From JAKACA01 sp963735115 (GTDB lineage Bacteria; Actinomycetota; Acidimicrobiia; Acidimicrobiales; Bog-793): a stretch of DNA of 64,000 nt. The notes under the pieces were generated by a model that worked only from the letters and a program-made list of their open reading frames with translations, was not told the DNA's origin and made no database searches. The position numbers and the translations under genes were made by a program. Below, piece by piece: positions 15,458 through 25,056 of this stretch. Where the stretch lies: assembly GCA_963735115.1 (NCBI GenBank), contig CAVTJR010000001.1, positions 930,001-994,000 on the forward strand, given 5' to 3'. Position 1 is the first letter of the stretch; each line of letters begins with the position of its first letter.

Positions 15458-16534
15458 ATGACCAGCAAGACGATCAAGGTCGCCATCGCAGGAGTCGGCA
15501 ACTGCGCCAGCTCACTGCTGCAGGGGATCGAGTACTACCGCAACGCCGATCCCTCCGAGACCGTGCCCGGTCTCATGCACGTCGTGCTCGGCGGATACCA
15601 CGTCGGCGACACCGAGATCGTGGCTGCCTTCGACGTCGACGCAGAGAAGGTCGGTCTCGACTTGAGCAAGGCGATCTGGTCGGGCCGGAACAACACGATC
15701 CGTTTCGCCGACGTCCCGACGCTAGGGGTCACCGTCGAGCGGGGGCCGACCTTCGACGGCCTCGGCCGCTACTACCGCCAGGTCATCGAGGAGTCGCCTG
15801 CCGCACCGGTCGACATCGCCGAGGTGCTGCGCTCGAGTGGCGCCGAGGTGCTCATCGCCTACCTGCCGGTCGGCTCGGACGAGGCCCAGAAGCATTACGC
15901 CGCCGCCGCCCTCGAGGCGGGGGTCGCCTTCGTCAACGCCATCCCGGTCTTCATCGCCAGCAACCCGCAGTGGGCGAAGCGGTTCGAGGATGCCGGCGTG
16001 CCCATCATCGGCGACGACATCAAGAGCCAGGTTGGCTCGACCATCGTGCACCGGGTCCTCACGCGGCTCTTCGAAGACCGCGGCATGGTGCTCGATCGCA
16101 CGTACCAGCTCAACGTCGGGGGCAACATGGACTTCCGCAACATGTTGGAACGCGAGCGGCTCGAGTCGAAGAAGATCTCGAAGACCCAGGCCGTCACGAG
16201 CCAGCTGGACCGGGCCCTCAGCGAGAACGACATCCACATCGGGCCGTCCGACCACGTGCCCTGGCTCGAGGACCGCAAGTGGGCCTACATCCGTATGGAG
16301 GGGCGCAACTTCGGGGACGTTCCCCTCAACTTGGAGCTGAAGCTCGAAGTCTGGGACTCGCCAAACTCTGCCGGCGTCATCATCGATGCCCTCCGCTGTG
16401 CCCGCCTCGGTCTCGACCGCGGCATCGGCGGGCCGCTCGTCGGCCCGTCGGCCTACTTCATGAAGTCTCCGCCGGTGCAATTCCGCGACGAGGAGGCACA
16501 CCGACTCGTGGAGGAGTTCGCCCTCGGCGGCTGA
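15458..16534 (+). CDS. ino1: Inositol-3-phosphate synthase
   Basis: A 358-residue myo-inositol-1-phosphate synthase of the short actinobacterial type. It converts glucose-6-phosphate to inositol phosphate with NAD, feeding mycothiol and phosphatidylinositol synthesis. The NAD-binding VAIAGVGNCASSLLQGI opening, the GDDIKSQVGSTIVHRVLT segment with a catalytic lysine, and the LNVGGNMDFRNM segment are typical. The ATG at 15458 has AAAGGA upstream, better than the earlier in-frame start. The gene follows padR by 78 bases on the same strand, so both may share transcription as well as regulation. Confidence 0.95.
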   Translation: MTSKTIKVAIAGVGNCASSLLQGIEYYRNADPSETVPGLMHVVLGGYHVGDTEIVAAFDVDAEKVGLDLSKAIWSGRNNTIRFADVPTLGVTVERGPTFDGLGRYYRQVIEESPAAPVDIAEVLRSSGAEVLIAYLPVGSDEAQKHYAAAALEAGVAFVNAIPVFIASNPQWAKRFEDAGVPIIGDDIKSQVGSTIVHRVLTRLFEDRGMVLDRTYQLNVGGNMDFRNMLERERLESKKISKTQAVTSQLDRALSENDIHIGPSDHVPWLEDRKWAYIRMEGRNFGDVPLNLELKLEVWDSPNSAGVIIDALRCARLGLDRGIGGPLVGPSAYFMKSPPVQFRDEEAHRLVEEFALGG

Positions 16535-16547
16535 CAGACTGCTGCGG

Positions 16548-18644
16548 CTAGCCGGCCGTCGTCAGCCGGCCGGCGGAGGCGGAGGCGGCCGAGAGGAAGA
16601 GCTCCATCTCGCTCGTGTCGAGGGGCTCGGAGAACAAGAAACCCTGCCCCGTCCGACAGCCCATCTCCCTCAGCAGCTGAAGTTGTCTTCGCGTCTCCAC
16701 GCCTTCGGCGACGACGTCGAGCTCGAGAACCTTGGCCAACCCGATGACCGCTTCGACGATCGCCGTGTCGTGGGAGTCGACCCCGAGCCCGTCGATGAAG
16801 GAGCGGTCGATCTTGAGCGAATCGATCGGCAGCTGGCGCAGGTAGCTGAGCGACGAGTAACCCGTTCCGAAGTCGTCAACGGCCAGGTGCACCCCGAGGC
16901 CGCGGAGCAACCGGAGCGTGTCGAGGTTCGAAGCGACCTGCGACAGCAGCGTCGTCTCCGTGATCTCGAGATAGACACAGCTTGCCGGCACGGCCGAGGA
17001 CGCGAGAGCCCTGGCGACGACAGCGACGAGATCCGGCGAGGCCAGCTGCCTGGCCGAGAGGTTGACGCTCACGGCATAGTCGCCCGAGAGCGGAAAGCGT
17101 CTCCGCCAGCGTGAGATCTGACGGAGGGCTTCGGAGAGCACCCACTCGCCCACGGGCACGATGAGCCCGGTCTCTTCGGCGAGCGGGATGAAGTCCAGCG
17201 GCGAGATGACGCCACGCTCGGGGTGCGCCCAACGGATGAGCGCCTCTGAGCCCCGCAAGGTGACGTTGCCAAGGGTGACGACCGGTTGATGCACGAGGAA
17301 GAGCTCTCCTCGCTCGAGGGCGCGGCGAAGGGCGGCACCTAGATCGACGCGTGCGCGCGCCCGCGAGCGCAGATCCTCGTCGAAGAACTCGATGACCGAG
17401 CGGCCCCGCTCCTTTGCTCGGTAGAGAGCGGCGTCGGCCTCCCCGACGAGATCCTCCGCGGCGATGCCCGGTCGGGCGATCGCGGCGCCGATGCAGGCCG
17501 AGATGAAGATCTCGGAACCGGTCTCCAGCTCGACGGGTTCGGTCATGCACTCGAGCAGGCGGGCGGCAAAACGACTCGTCTCCTCCTCGTCGGCCGTTTC
17601 TCGAACAATCACGAGCTCGTCGCCGCCAAAGCGGGCGACGGTGTCGCCGGCGCGAACGGCCCCGGCCAGGCGACCGGCCATCTCGGCAAGGACGAGGTCC
17701 CCGGTGGCGTGGCCGAGTGAGTCGTTCACGTCCTTGAAGCTGTCGAGGTCGACAATGAGGACGGCCACCCGCTTGCCCCGGCGTTGTGACTGCGCCAATG
17801 CCGTACGGAGCCGGTCCATCAGCAGGTCTCGGTTCGGCAAGCGTGTGAGCGGGTCGTGCAAGGTGGCATGCCGCAGCGCCTCCGCCGCCTGGCGGCGCTC
17901 AGTGGCGTCCTGCACGATCATCGACATCCCGCTCACTATTCCCCGCTCATCGCGCACCGGTGAGGCCGTGCAGGACACGTGGACTCTGGAGCCGTCACGC
18001 CGTCGCCACAGGGTCTGGTGCTCCCGCACCGTCTCGCCCTCGCGCACCCGTCCGATGATGAGCTCCGCCTCGCCCCCCCGTTCCGGCGGGAAGAGGACGG
18101 ACAAGGCGGCGCCGATCGCCTCGTGGGCGGCGTAACCGCTGAGCGTCGCCGCCGCGCGGTTCCAGCTCGTGATGAGGCCGTCCAACGTCGAGCCGAAGAT
18201 GGCATCGGCCGAAGACTCAATGGCGGCCGACATCTCCCGCAGTGACCGCTCCGCTCTCAGGTGCTCGGTGACGTCGGACACATTGATGACGATGCCGGCG
18301 ACGGAGGGCACGTGCAGCAGGTTGCGGGCAACGCCCCGCAAGGCCCGGAGCGAGCCGTCGACGTGACGGCCATGGAAGCTCACGCTCATCATGGCGCCAG
18401 GCGTCTCGTGCAGCTGCGCCATGGCAGCAAACCCATCGTCGAGCTCGTCTGCCGGGAAGAGCTCCGCCTGCTGGCGTCCGATCAGCTCGCCGGGCTCGCA
18501 GCCGAGGGCGGCACGCACGCCCGGCGAGGCATAGTTGACGACGCCGAAGGCGTCCGTGACGATGATGGCGTCAAGGGAATGCTCTACGAGCGCCTCGACT
18601 CGGACGCGATCGTCGGGACCGCCTCCTGCCGTCGGTGCGACCAT
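16548..18644 (-). CDS. PAS-PAS-GGDEF-EAL cyclic-di-GMP turnover protein
   Basis: About 698 residues. Two PAS domains (about 15-120 and 130-250), a GGDEF domain with FGGDELVIV (about 260-430), and an EAL domain with SEALIRW, the DDFGTGYSSL loop and AEGVET (about 440-690). Both active-site signatures are complete, so it may both make and break cyclic-di-GMP, with PAS input choosing the direction. No membrane helices are seen, so it is cytosolic. The ATG at 18644 with GGGAGGA upstream is preferred over the TTG at 18680. It lies 111 bases downstream of pcnA on the same strand. The input signal is unknown. Confidence 0.93.
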   Translation of the reverse strand: MVAPTAGGGPDDRVRVEALVEHSLDAIIVTDAFGVVNYASPGVRAALGCEPGELIGRQQAELFPADELDDGFAAMAQLHETPGAMMSVSFHGRHVDGSLRALRGVARNLLHVPSVAGIVINVSDVTEHLRAERSLREMSAAIESSADAIFGSTLDGLITSWNRAAATLSGYAAHEAIGAALSVLFPPERGGEAELIIGRVREGETVREHQTLWRRRDGSRVHVSCTASPVRDERGIVSGMSMIVQDATERRQAAEALRHATLHDPLTRLPNRDLLMDRLRTALAQSQRRGKRVAVLIVDLDSFKDVNDSLGHATGDLVLAEMAGRLAGAVRAGDTVARFGGDELVIVRETADEEETSRFAARLLECMTEPVELETGSEIFISACIGAAIARPGIAAEDLVGEADAALYRAKERGRSVIEFFDEDLRSRARARVDLGAALRRALERGELFLVHQPVVTLGNVTLRGSEALIRWAHPERGVISPLDFIPLAEETGLIVPVGEWVLSEALRQISRWRRRFPLSGDYAVSVNLSARQLASPDLVAVVARALASSAVPASCVYLEITETTLLSQVASNLDTLRLLRGLGVHLAVDDFGTGYSSLSYLRQLPIDSLKIDRSFIDGLGVDSHDTAIVEAVIGLAKVLELDVVAEGVETRRQLQLLREMGCRTGQGFLFSEPLDTSEMELFLSAASASAGRLTTAG

Positions 18645-18755
18645 CGAAGCCCGTCCTCCCGGTGGGTACGCCTCAGCCAAGAGCCCGTTTGCGAGACTAC
18701 TCAGCCGCCGCGTGCAACCGGGGGTTCATCAGCAACGTGCGGGCAGCACCCTGCC

Positions 18756-20180
18756 TTACGGGCTGCGCTCTCGCCACCACGACCCGAGCCGTCGCTTGGC
18801 CTCGTCCTTGCCGATGACGCCCTCCTCCAGGCGGACCTCCAACAAGAACGCAAGCGCTTCGCCCACAAGGCGCCCGGGTGGTATGCCCAGCAGCTCCATG
18901 ACCTCGACGCCGTCGAGCTCTGGGCGGAGGGCATCAAGCTCCTCCTTCGCCCGCATCTCGGCAAGGCGTCGCTCCAGCTCGTCCATGCGCTCGGCGAGGG
19001 CGCGCGCCCGAGCGGCGTTGCGAGTCGTGCAGTCCGCCCGCGTCAGCTCGTTGAGCTGAGCCAGCAACCCGCCGGCGTCGCGGGCGTAGCGCCGCAGTGC
19101 GCTGTCGGTCCAGCCCATCTGGTAAGTGTGAAATCGCAAGTGCAGCTCCACGAGACGAGAGACGGCCTCGATCTCGTCGGACGGGTAGCGCAACGCCTTC
19201 ATCCGCTCCCGCGTCATGCGGGCACCCACGACGTCGTGATGGTGGAACGACACCCCGTCCGGCCCGACGGCGCGCGTCCTCGGCTTGCCGACGTCGTGGA
19301 AGAGGGCGGCGAGGCGCAGCACCTTGTCCGGGGGCGTCTTTGCGACAACGGCAATCGTGTGCGCCAGCACGTCCTTATGGCGATGGACGGGATCCTGTTC
19401 GAGGGCGAGGGCCGGCAACTCCGGGAGGAACTGGCCAGCCAGTCCCGTGGACACGATGAACCACAACCCGGCGGTGGGTGCTGGCAGCGTGATCAGCTTG
19501 TCGAGCTCGTCGCGTATGCGCTCTGCCGAGACGATGGCGAGCCGGTCGGACATGACCGTGACAGCCGACACGAGGGCGGCATCGGGCTCGAGCTCGTAGC
19601 CGGCCAGGAAGCGAGCGGCTCGGAGCATCCGCAACGGATCGTCGCTGAACGACGTCTCGGGATCGAGCGGCGTGCGCAGAGCCTTGGCGGCGAGGTCGTC
19701 CAGGCCCGAGTAGGGATCGAGCAGCTCCAAATCCGGCAGGCTCAGCGCCATGGCATTCACGGTGAAGTCGCGCCGCGACAGGTCGACCAAGACGTCGTCG
19801 CCGAAACTGACCGAGGGCCGCCTCGAGTCAGGGTCGTACGCCTCCGCCCGGTGGGTCGTGATCTCGAAGCGCCTGCCGCAGAAGAGCAGGCCGATCGTTC
19901 CGAACCGCTTGCCTTGCGTCCAGGTCGTCTCGGCCAGGCCGGAAACGATCTCCTCGATCTCGTCGGGAAGGGCGTCCGTCGTGAGGTCGATGTCCACGGA
20001 GTCGTCGGCGGCGACGCCACCGGGGCGGCCGGCAATTGCATCGCGCACGGTCCCGCCGACGAGATAGATCCGCTTGCCAGCAAGAACGAACTGCTCGGCG
20101 AGCGGCGCCGACACCTCCAGCACGGGCAGGAGACGCTCGGGCACCACAATCGGTGAGGGTAGCGGCCTAGGGGGCGTCAC
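18756..20180 (-). CDS. pcnA: CCA tRNA nucleotidyltransferase (class II)
   Basis: A 474-residue class II CCA-adding enzyme, which builds or repairs the tRNA 3' end. The head domain has YLVGGTVRDA and the DIDLTTDALPDE metal-binding motif, then the RRFEITTHRAE segment and the RRDFTVNAMALSL segment. A downstream HD phosphohydrolase-like domain is present (LAALFHDVGKPRTR), as in mycobacterial PcnA. The GTG start overlaps the deacetylase stop codon by four bases, so they are co-translated. Whether the enzyme adds CC, A or CCA cannot be settled, but no second tRNA nucleotidyltransferase is in the window. Confidence 0.93.
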   Translation of the reverse strand: MTPPRPLPSPIVVPERLLPVLEVSAPLAEQFVLAGKRIYLVGGTVRDAIAGRPGGVAADDSVDIDLTTDALPDEIEEIVSGLAETTWTQGKRFGTIGLLFCGRRFEITTHRAEAYDPDSRRPSVSFGDDVLVDLSRRDFTVNAMALSLPDLELLDPYSGLDDLAAKALRTPLDPETSFSDDPLRMLRAARFLAGYELEPDAALVSAVTVMSDRLAIVSAERIRDELDKLITLPAPTAGLWFIVSTGLAGQFLPELPALALEQDPVHRHKDVLAHTIAVVAKTPPDKVLRLAALFHDVGKPRTRAVGPDGVSFHHHDVVGARMTRERMKALRYPSDEIEAVSRLVELHLRFHTYQMGWTDSALRRYARDAGGLLAQLNELTRADCTTRNAARARALAERMDELERRLAEMRAKEELDALRPELDGVEVMELLGIPPGRLVGEALAFLLEVRLEEGVIGKDEAKRRLGSWWRERSP

Positions 20181-21202
20181 CTGGGTGCTTCGTCGAGATG
20201 GAGCCGACGGGCGGCGCTGACGACTTCGAGAGCGTGCGCGCCGGCGGGACCAGCCCCGGAGGCGGGCTCGGGTCGGAGCGTTTCGCCGGCGAGGGCGGCG
20301 ACGCAGGCGGCCGTGCAGGCCGCCAACGCATCGAGGTCGTAGCCGCCCTCGAGGAAGGCGATGCGCCGCCCGGGGGGTGCAAGGCGCAGCGATCGCCAGG
20401 TCAGGTCCGAGAAATCGCCCGCCGAGAGACCGAGATCAGTGAGGGGATCGTCCCGATGGCCGTCGAAGCCGGCCGAGATGAGGACCCACGCAGGGTTGAA
20501 CCGCTCGGCGACCGGCTCGATGACCGAGTCGAAGGCGGCCCGGTAGGCGTCGCCGCCCGTGCCCTCCGGCATCGGGAGGTTGACCGTGGCGCCGCGTCCC
20601 TCACCACGTCCCACCTCCAACAGTGCTCCCGTCCCCGGGTAGAAGGGGTACTGGTGCAAGGAGACGTAACAGACGTCGGCCTGCTCGTAGAAGATGTCCT
20701 GCGTCCCGTTGCCGTGGTGGGCGTCGAAATCGACGATGAGGACGCGCTCGCCTGCCGCCGCCAGCGACGCCGCCGCCACGGCGACGTTGTTGAACAGGCA
20801 AAAGCCCATCGCCCTTGCCCCGAGAGCGTGATGACCCGGCGGCCTCACTGCCAAGAAAGCAGCCTCTGCCTCACCGGCTTGCAGACGAGCGGCGGCGTCG
20901 GGCCCGGCACCCGCCGCTCGCAGGGCCGCCTCGTAGGACCCACCCGAAGCGCTCGTGTCGGCGTCGATCATGCCGCCGCCCTCGGCGCAGAAGTCCCCGA
21001 GCGCGTCGACGTAGGCGCCCTCGTGGACGCGGACGAGTTCTTCGCGGGTGGCGAGACGGGGTTGGAAGTCCACGATGGCCTCACCCACGCCCGAGACGAC
21101 GACGCCCTTGTTCACGGCGGTGAGGCGGTCGGGCCCCTCAGGATGATGCCGCCCTGTGTCGTGAAGAGCGAAGGCGTCGTGCCGGCCGAGCAACACGGTC
21201 AT
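20177..21202 (-). CDS. Histone deacetylase/acetoin utilisation family protein
   Basis: A 341-residue zinc-dependent deacetylase (class II HDAC-like). The active-site features are intact: VRPPGHHALG with paired histidines, VDFDAHHGNGTQDIF with the zinc-binding Asp and His, SAGFDGHRDDP with the second Asp, and LEGGYDLDAL near the end. Substrates in bacteria include acetylated polyamines, acetoin-pathway proteins and other acetyl-lysines; none can be picked here. The ATG at 21202 has TACCGT seven bases upstream. The stop codon overlaps the pcnA start. Divergent from the DUF6049 gene, which has its own leaderless promoter. Confidence 0.88.
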   Translation of the reverse strand: MTVLLGRHDAFALHDTGRHHPEGPDRLTAVNKGVVVSGVGEAIVDFQPRLATREELVRVHEGAYVDALGDFCAEGGGMIDADTSASGGSYEAALRAAGAGPDAAARLQAGEAEAAFLAVRPPGHHALGARAMGFCLFNNVAVAAASLAAAGERVLIVDFDAHHGNGTQDIFYEQADVCYVSLHQYPFYPGTGALLEVGRGEGRGATVNLPMPEGTGGDAYRAAFDSVIEPVAERFNPAWVLISAGFDGHRDDPLTDLGLSAGDFSDLTWRSLRLAPPGRRIAFLEGGYDLDALAACTAACVAALAGETLRPEPASGAGPAGAHALEVVSAARRLHLDEAPR

Positions 21203-21209
21203 CGCCACG

Positions 21210-21215
21210 ACGGTA
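21210..21215 (-). promoter_or_regulatory. -10 box of deacetylase-pcnA operon, leaderless start
   Basis: TACCGT on the minus strand, seven bases before the ATG at 21202. It faces a second TANNNT box on the plus strand at 21246. Confidence 0.45.
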
Positions 21216-21245
21216 CCGCGCCGGGAGGGACGCGCCGCCGGCCAG

Positions 21246-21251
21246 TACGCT
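21246..21251 (+). promoter_or_regulatory. -10 box of DUF6049-murJ operon, leaderless start
   Basis: TACGCT followed by eight bases and GTG at 21260; no ribosome binding site is present. Confidence 0.4.
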
Positions 21252-21259
21252 GAGTCGTC

Positions 21260-23383
21260 GTGCGCGCGCCCTTCCAGCACGTTCCCCGACGCGCCAATGC
21301 CCTCGCCCTCGTCGTGGCGGCAGTGCTCGGCACTGCTTTCTTCGTAGCAATTCCGGAGGTCGGCCCCGCCCGGGCGGCTCCGGCCGTCCCACCGGGTGGC
21401 CTGACCCTCCAGTCTCAGTCGCCCGCCTTCGTATCGAGGCAGAGCGGGGTGAACCTCGGCATCGCGGTCAGCTCGACGCTGCCACCCTCCCGGCTCTCGC
21501 TCGAGGTCACCCTTTACTCGGCCGTGGATGCCCGCTACACGCTTCGCCAGATGTTGGAGGCCTCCCTGCCCAGCCTGCTGACGCCGCTCGGCAACCCAGG
21601 CGTCATCCCGCTCGACCTGAAGAAGCTGGCGTGGGCCCCCGGCAAGGAGGTGACGCTCCAATTACCGGTGTCGGCCCCCGATCTACCTGGTGCCCTCGGC
21701 TCGGGCACCGGCGGGGTCTCGCTGTCGCTCGGGAATTGCGCCCCCGACTGTGGCGGCGTCTACCCGCTGCAGGTATCCCTCCTCGAAGACGGTGTCACGC
21801 CGGTCGCCTCCTTCACGACCTTTCTGATCGTCACTCCGCCGGCCGAACGCGCTCACGGGCACCCGCTGCGTTTCGCCTGGGTGATACCGATTGGCTCATC
21901 ACCGGCGATGTCGGCGACCGGGGCGCCAGAGCAGGACTCGTCGGACATCACCGAGCTCGACTCGCTCTATTCGGCCCTCGAGGCCGCCCCGAACGCCGCC
22001 GTCTCTCTCGACCTGTTTCCCCAATTCGTCGAGTCGCTGGAGGACAGCTCCAGCGCGATGTCACTGGCCGCCATGCTCGACCTGCGGTCCCTCGCCGAGC
22101 CAGGCGGGCAAGGGACCATCATCCCGGGTTCGTTTGTCCCGGTCGATCTCGACGCCCTCGTCGCCTCCGGGCTCTCGACGGCCGTGTCGGCACAGCTGGA
22201 GCGGGCCCGCCAGGTGCTGCAGACCGGCGGCTTCGACTTCGGGACGGACGAGTACGCCGCCAACGGCCCGATCGACCAGGCGTCTCTGGCCCTTCTCGGG
22301 CTTCGCAACGGGATCACGCGGCTCATCGTCCCGAGCGGGGGCGTGCAGCCGCTGACCTACCCCTTCTCGCAATGGACGCCGACGGCCCCCTTCCTCCTGC
22401 CCGACTCGGCCGTCGAGGCGATGGCCTCCGACCCGGGACTAGAGGAGGACCTCGCCAGCACGGCCAGTCCCGCCCTGAAGGCCGAGCAGATGCTGGCTGA
22501 TCTCTCCATCCAGTACTTCGACAACCCGGGCGCCCCGCAGGCGATGGCCGTCGAGTCCCCTCTTGGAACCTACACGAACGCCACCTTCCTGCAGGCGCTG
22601 CTGACAGGTCTGTCGGAGAGTTCCATCGTGCACGCCGTCAGCCTGTCGGCCGCCTTCGACGCCGTGTCGCCCGCCTCGAGCACCACCTCACCCACGAAGC
22701 GCTCGCTCAGTACGGCGACGGCCGCGACCACAGGGCTCATCTCCGCCACCGACATCGCCACCGCCCAAGAAGGCATCGCCGCCCTCGGCTCGGTGCTGCC
22801 CAACTCCCTTCACCCGCCGGGAAAGGCGCCGCTCGGAGACCTCGTGCTCCTGGCCGAGGGATCCGGCGAGTCGACCGGCGAGCGGCTTGCCTACCTGCAA
22901 ACCATCGATTCGCAGGCGAGCGCCCTCGCCGGCCTCGTCAGCCTGCCGTTCGGCCGGACGATCACGGTGACGTCGGTGAAAGCGGCCATCCCCATCTCCA
23001 TCGTCTCGCACGCCCGCGCTCCGTTCATGGCCCAATTCAGCGTGGCGAGCCCGGATCTCGGCTTTCAGAGCGGCCACACCTGGCTCGTCAAGATCTCCCC
23101 GCAGACGAACATCGTGACCGTCCACCTGACGGCACGTACGTCGGGTGACTTCCCCCTCGAGCTGACCCTGGCGACACGGACTGGCTTCATCATCCAACGC
23201 GGTGACATGACGATCCGCTCTACGGCGATCTCCGGCGTCGCCGTGGCTCTGTCCATCGGGGCCGCCGCCTTCCTCGTCGTGTGGTGGATGCGGTCGATCC
23301 TCACGAAGCGGCGAAAGAAGCACAAGCAGCGGGGCGCTGCACTGGCAGCCGGCGCCGTGCCCGCGAGCGTCTCCGGCGCGTGA
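21260..23383 (+). CDS. DUF6049 family secreted/membrane-anchored protein
   Basis: A 707-residue protein. An N-terminal signal segment (NALALVVAAVLGTAFFVAI) leads to a large extracellular region of about 600 residues. One membrane helix follows near the C-terminus (VAVALSIGAAAFLVVWWM), with a short basic cytosolic tail (TKRRKKHKQR). Similar proteins lie directly upstream of murJ in mycobacteria, as here. The function is not established; the placement suggests a role with MurJ in peptidoglycan precursor export. The murJ start overlaps its stop (GTGA), so expression is coupled. Confidence 0.8.
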   Translation: MRAPFQHVPRRANALALVVAAVLGTAFFVAIPEVGPARAAPAVPPGGLTLQSQSPAFVSRQSGVNLGIAVSSTLPPSRLSLEVTLYSAVDARYTLRQMLEASLPSLLTPLGNPGVIPLDLKKLAWAPGKEVTLQLPVSAPDLPGALGSGTGGVSLSLGNCAPDCGGVYPLQVSLLEDGVTPVASFTTFLIVTPPAERAHGHPLRFAWVIPIGSSPAMSATGAPEQDSSDITELDSLYSALEAAPNAAVSLDLFPQFVESLEDSSSAMSLAAMLDLRSLAEPGGQGTIIPGSFVPVDLDALVASGLSTAVSAQLERARQVLQTGGFDFGTDEYAANGPIDQASLALLGLRNGITRLIVPSGGVQPLTYPFSQWTPTAPFLLPDSAVEAMASDPGLEEDLASTASPALKAEQMLADLSIQYFDNPGAPQAMAVESPLGTYTNATFLQALLTGLSESSIVHAVSLSAAFDAVSPASSTTSPTKRSLSTATAATTGLISATDIATAQEGIAALGSVLPNSLHPPGKAPLGDLVLLAEGSGESTGERLAYLQTIDSQASALAGLVSLPFGRTITVTSVKAAIPISIVSHARAPFMAQFSVASPDLGFQSGHTWLVKISPQTNIVTVHLTARTSGDFPLELTLATRTGFIIQRGDMTIRSTAISGVAVALSIGAAAFLVVWWMRSILTKRRKKHKQRGAALAAGAVPASVSGA

Positions 23384-25056
23384 GCGCCCCCGGCGGCGAA
23401 GGGGAGTCGGAGACCCCCGCGGCTGGGATGGGCGCCGGCTCCGGGCTCGGGCGGGTGACCGCCCTCATGGCCGGGGGCACTCTGCTCTCGCGCCTGACCG
23501 GGCTGCTCCGCCTCCTCGTCGCCGCTTATGCCCTCGGCGGCAACCGCTTGTCGGATGCCTTCAATCTCGCCAACAACACGCCCAACATCATCCACGACCT
23601 CGTGCTCGGAGGCGTGCTGTCGGCCACGTTCGTGCCCCAATTCGTGCACCGCCTGGCGACTCGGCCACGCGAGGAGGCCCTCGAGTCCATCTCGGCCGTC
23701 GTCTCGCTCTCGAGCGTCGTGCTCCTCGGCGCCACCGTTGTGTTCCTCCTCCTGGCGCCGTACGTGATCGACCTCTATTCCATCGGCGCCCACAGTCCCT
23801 CCCTCGCCGCCGAGCGGCAGGTGGCGACTGACCTCCTCCGGCTCTTTGCCATCCAGCTCGTCGCCTACGGGGCGATCAGCTTGATGGGGGCGGTGTTGAA
23901 CACGGCTCGACGCTTCCTCCTCGTCGCCTACGTGGCCGTCCTCAACAACATCGTCGCCATCGCCGTACTCCTCGAGTTCGCCCACGTGGTCGGGCGCCAC
24001 CCGAGCCTCGCCCGCGTGCAGCACGACCATGGCGTGCTCCTGCTCCTCGGCCTCGGGACGAGCGCCGGTGTCGTCGTGCAAGCACTCGCCCTCCTGCCGG
24101 CGACGATGCGGTCCGGCCTGAGGTTGCGCTTCGTGTGGAGGCCGCAGGATCCGGCCATCAAGGAGATCCTGTCGCTCTCCGGTTGGACCTTCGGCTTCGT
24201 CTTCGCCAACCAGGTTGCCGTCTTCGTCGTGCTCGCCATCGCCGTGGGGCTCGGGGCCTCTCGCGTGACCGACTACTCGTACGCCTATCAGTTCTTCCAG
24301 CTCCCCTTCGGCATGATCGCCGTCTCGGTCATGAGCACCGTGATACCCGAGCTCGCCTACCGCTACAGCACGCATGACCTTCCGGAGATGGCTCACCAGT
24401 TCGGGCTGGGCTTGCGGCGGATGATGGCAGGCATCTTGCCGGCGACAGCCGGATACCTCCTCCTGGCCGGGCCGCTCGTCGCCCTCCTGCTCCGCCACGG
24501 CGCCTTCGGGACGGCCAGCAGCCACGAAACGGGTCAACTCCTTGCGCTGCTCGCCGTCGGTTTGCCGGGCTACTGCACGTACCTCCTGTGCATCAGCGCC
24601 CTACAGGCGATGCGGGACACGCGCACGGCGTTCTTCCTCTACCTGTTCGAGAACGGCATAAACATTGTATTGGCAATCGTGCTGTCAGGACATATCGGGG
24701 CCCGTGGCCTCTCGGTCTCGCTCTCGGTCGCCTACAGCCTGGCCGCCGTCGTCGCCCTCGTCATCGTGCGCAAGCGCATGGGGGGGCTCGGGGGGCGCCG
24801 CGTCGGGCGCTACGTCGCCCGCTCGCTCGCCCTCACCTTGACGATGGCGGCGGCCGTCGCAGTGGTAACGACCGCCGTCGTGTCTGCGAGCGAGACGGGG
24901 CTCCTGCTGCGGGTGAGCGCCGGCATTCTCGCCGGGGTGCTGACCTACGGCGCCGCCGCCGGTCTCGCGGGTACGGTCTCAGGCTGGCAGACTGCACGAA
25001 AGCGGCGCCCTGGCGCCAGGAGGGGAGCACATGGCTACGATCCGAGTCGTCACTGA
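23380..25056 (+). CDS. murJ: Lipid II flippase MurJ
   Basis: A 558-residue MurJ/MviN-type flippase that moves lipid II across the membrane for cell-wall synthesis. The TLLSRLTGLLRLLVAAYALG opening with its conserved arginines, the SDAFNLANNTPNIIHDLV segment and FVPQFV are typical; about 14 hydrophobic helices follow. The GTG at 23380 overlaps the upstream stop codon and is the natural start. The C-terminus lacks the long kinase-like domain found in mycobacterial MviN. It overlaps degV by 26 bases. Confidence 0.92.
   Translation: MSAPGGEGESETPAAGMGAGSGLGRVTALMAGGTLLSRLTGLLRLLVAAYALGGNRLSDAFNLANNTPNIIHDLVLGGVLSATFVPQFVHRLATRPREEALESISAVVSLSSVVLLGATVVFLLLAPYVIDLYSIGAHSPSLAAERQVATDLLRLFAIQLVAYGAISLMGAVLNTARRFLLVAYVAVLNNIVAIAVLLEFAHVVGRHPSLARVQHDHGVLLLLGLGTSAGVVVQALALLPATMRSGLRLRFVWRPQDPAIKEILSLSGWTFGFVFANQVAVFVVLAIAVGLGASRVTDYSYAYQFFQLPFGMIAVSVMSTVIPELAYRYSTHDLPEMAHQFGLGLRRMMAGILPATAGYLLLAGPLVALLLRHGAFGTASSHETGQLLALLAVGLPGYCTYLLCISALQAMRDTRTAFFLYLFENGINIVLAIVLSGHIGARGLSVSLSVAYSLAAVVALVIVRKRMGGLGGRRVGRYVARSLALTLTMAAAVAVVTTAVVSASETGLLLRVSAGILAGVLTYGAAAGLAGTVSGWQTARKRRPGARRGAHGYDPSRH

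Noticed and set aside
23065..24537. A long open frame antisense to the DUF6049 gene and murJ
   Set aside because: High GC content keeps reverse frames open; it shows no family pattern and has many Asp/Glu/Arg/His-rich runs typical of shadow frames.
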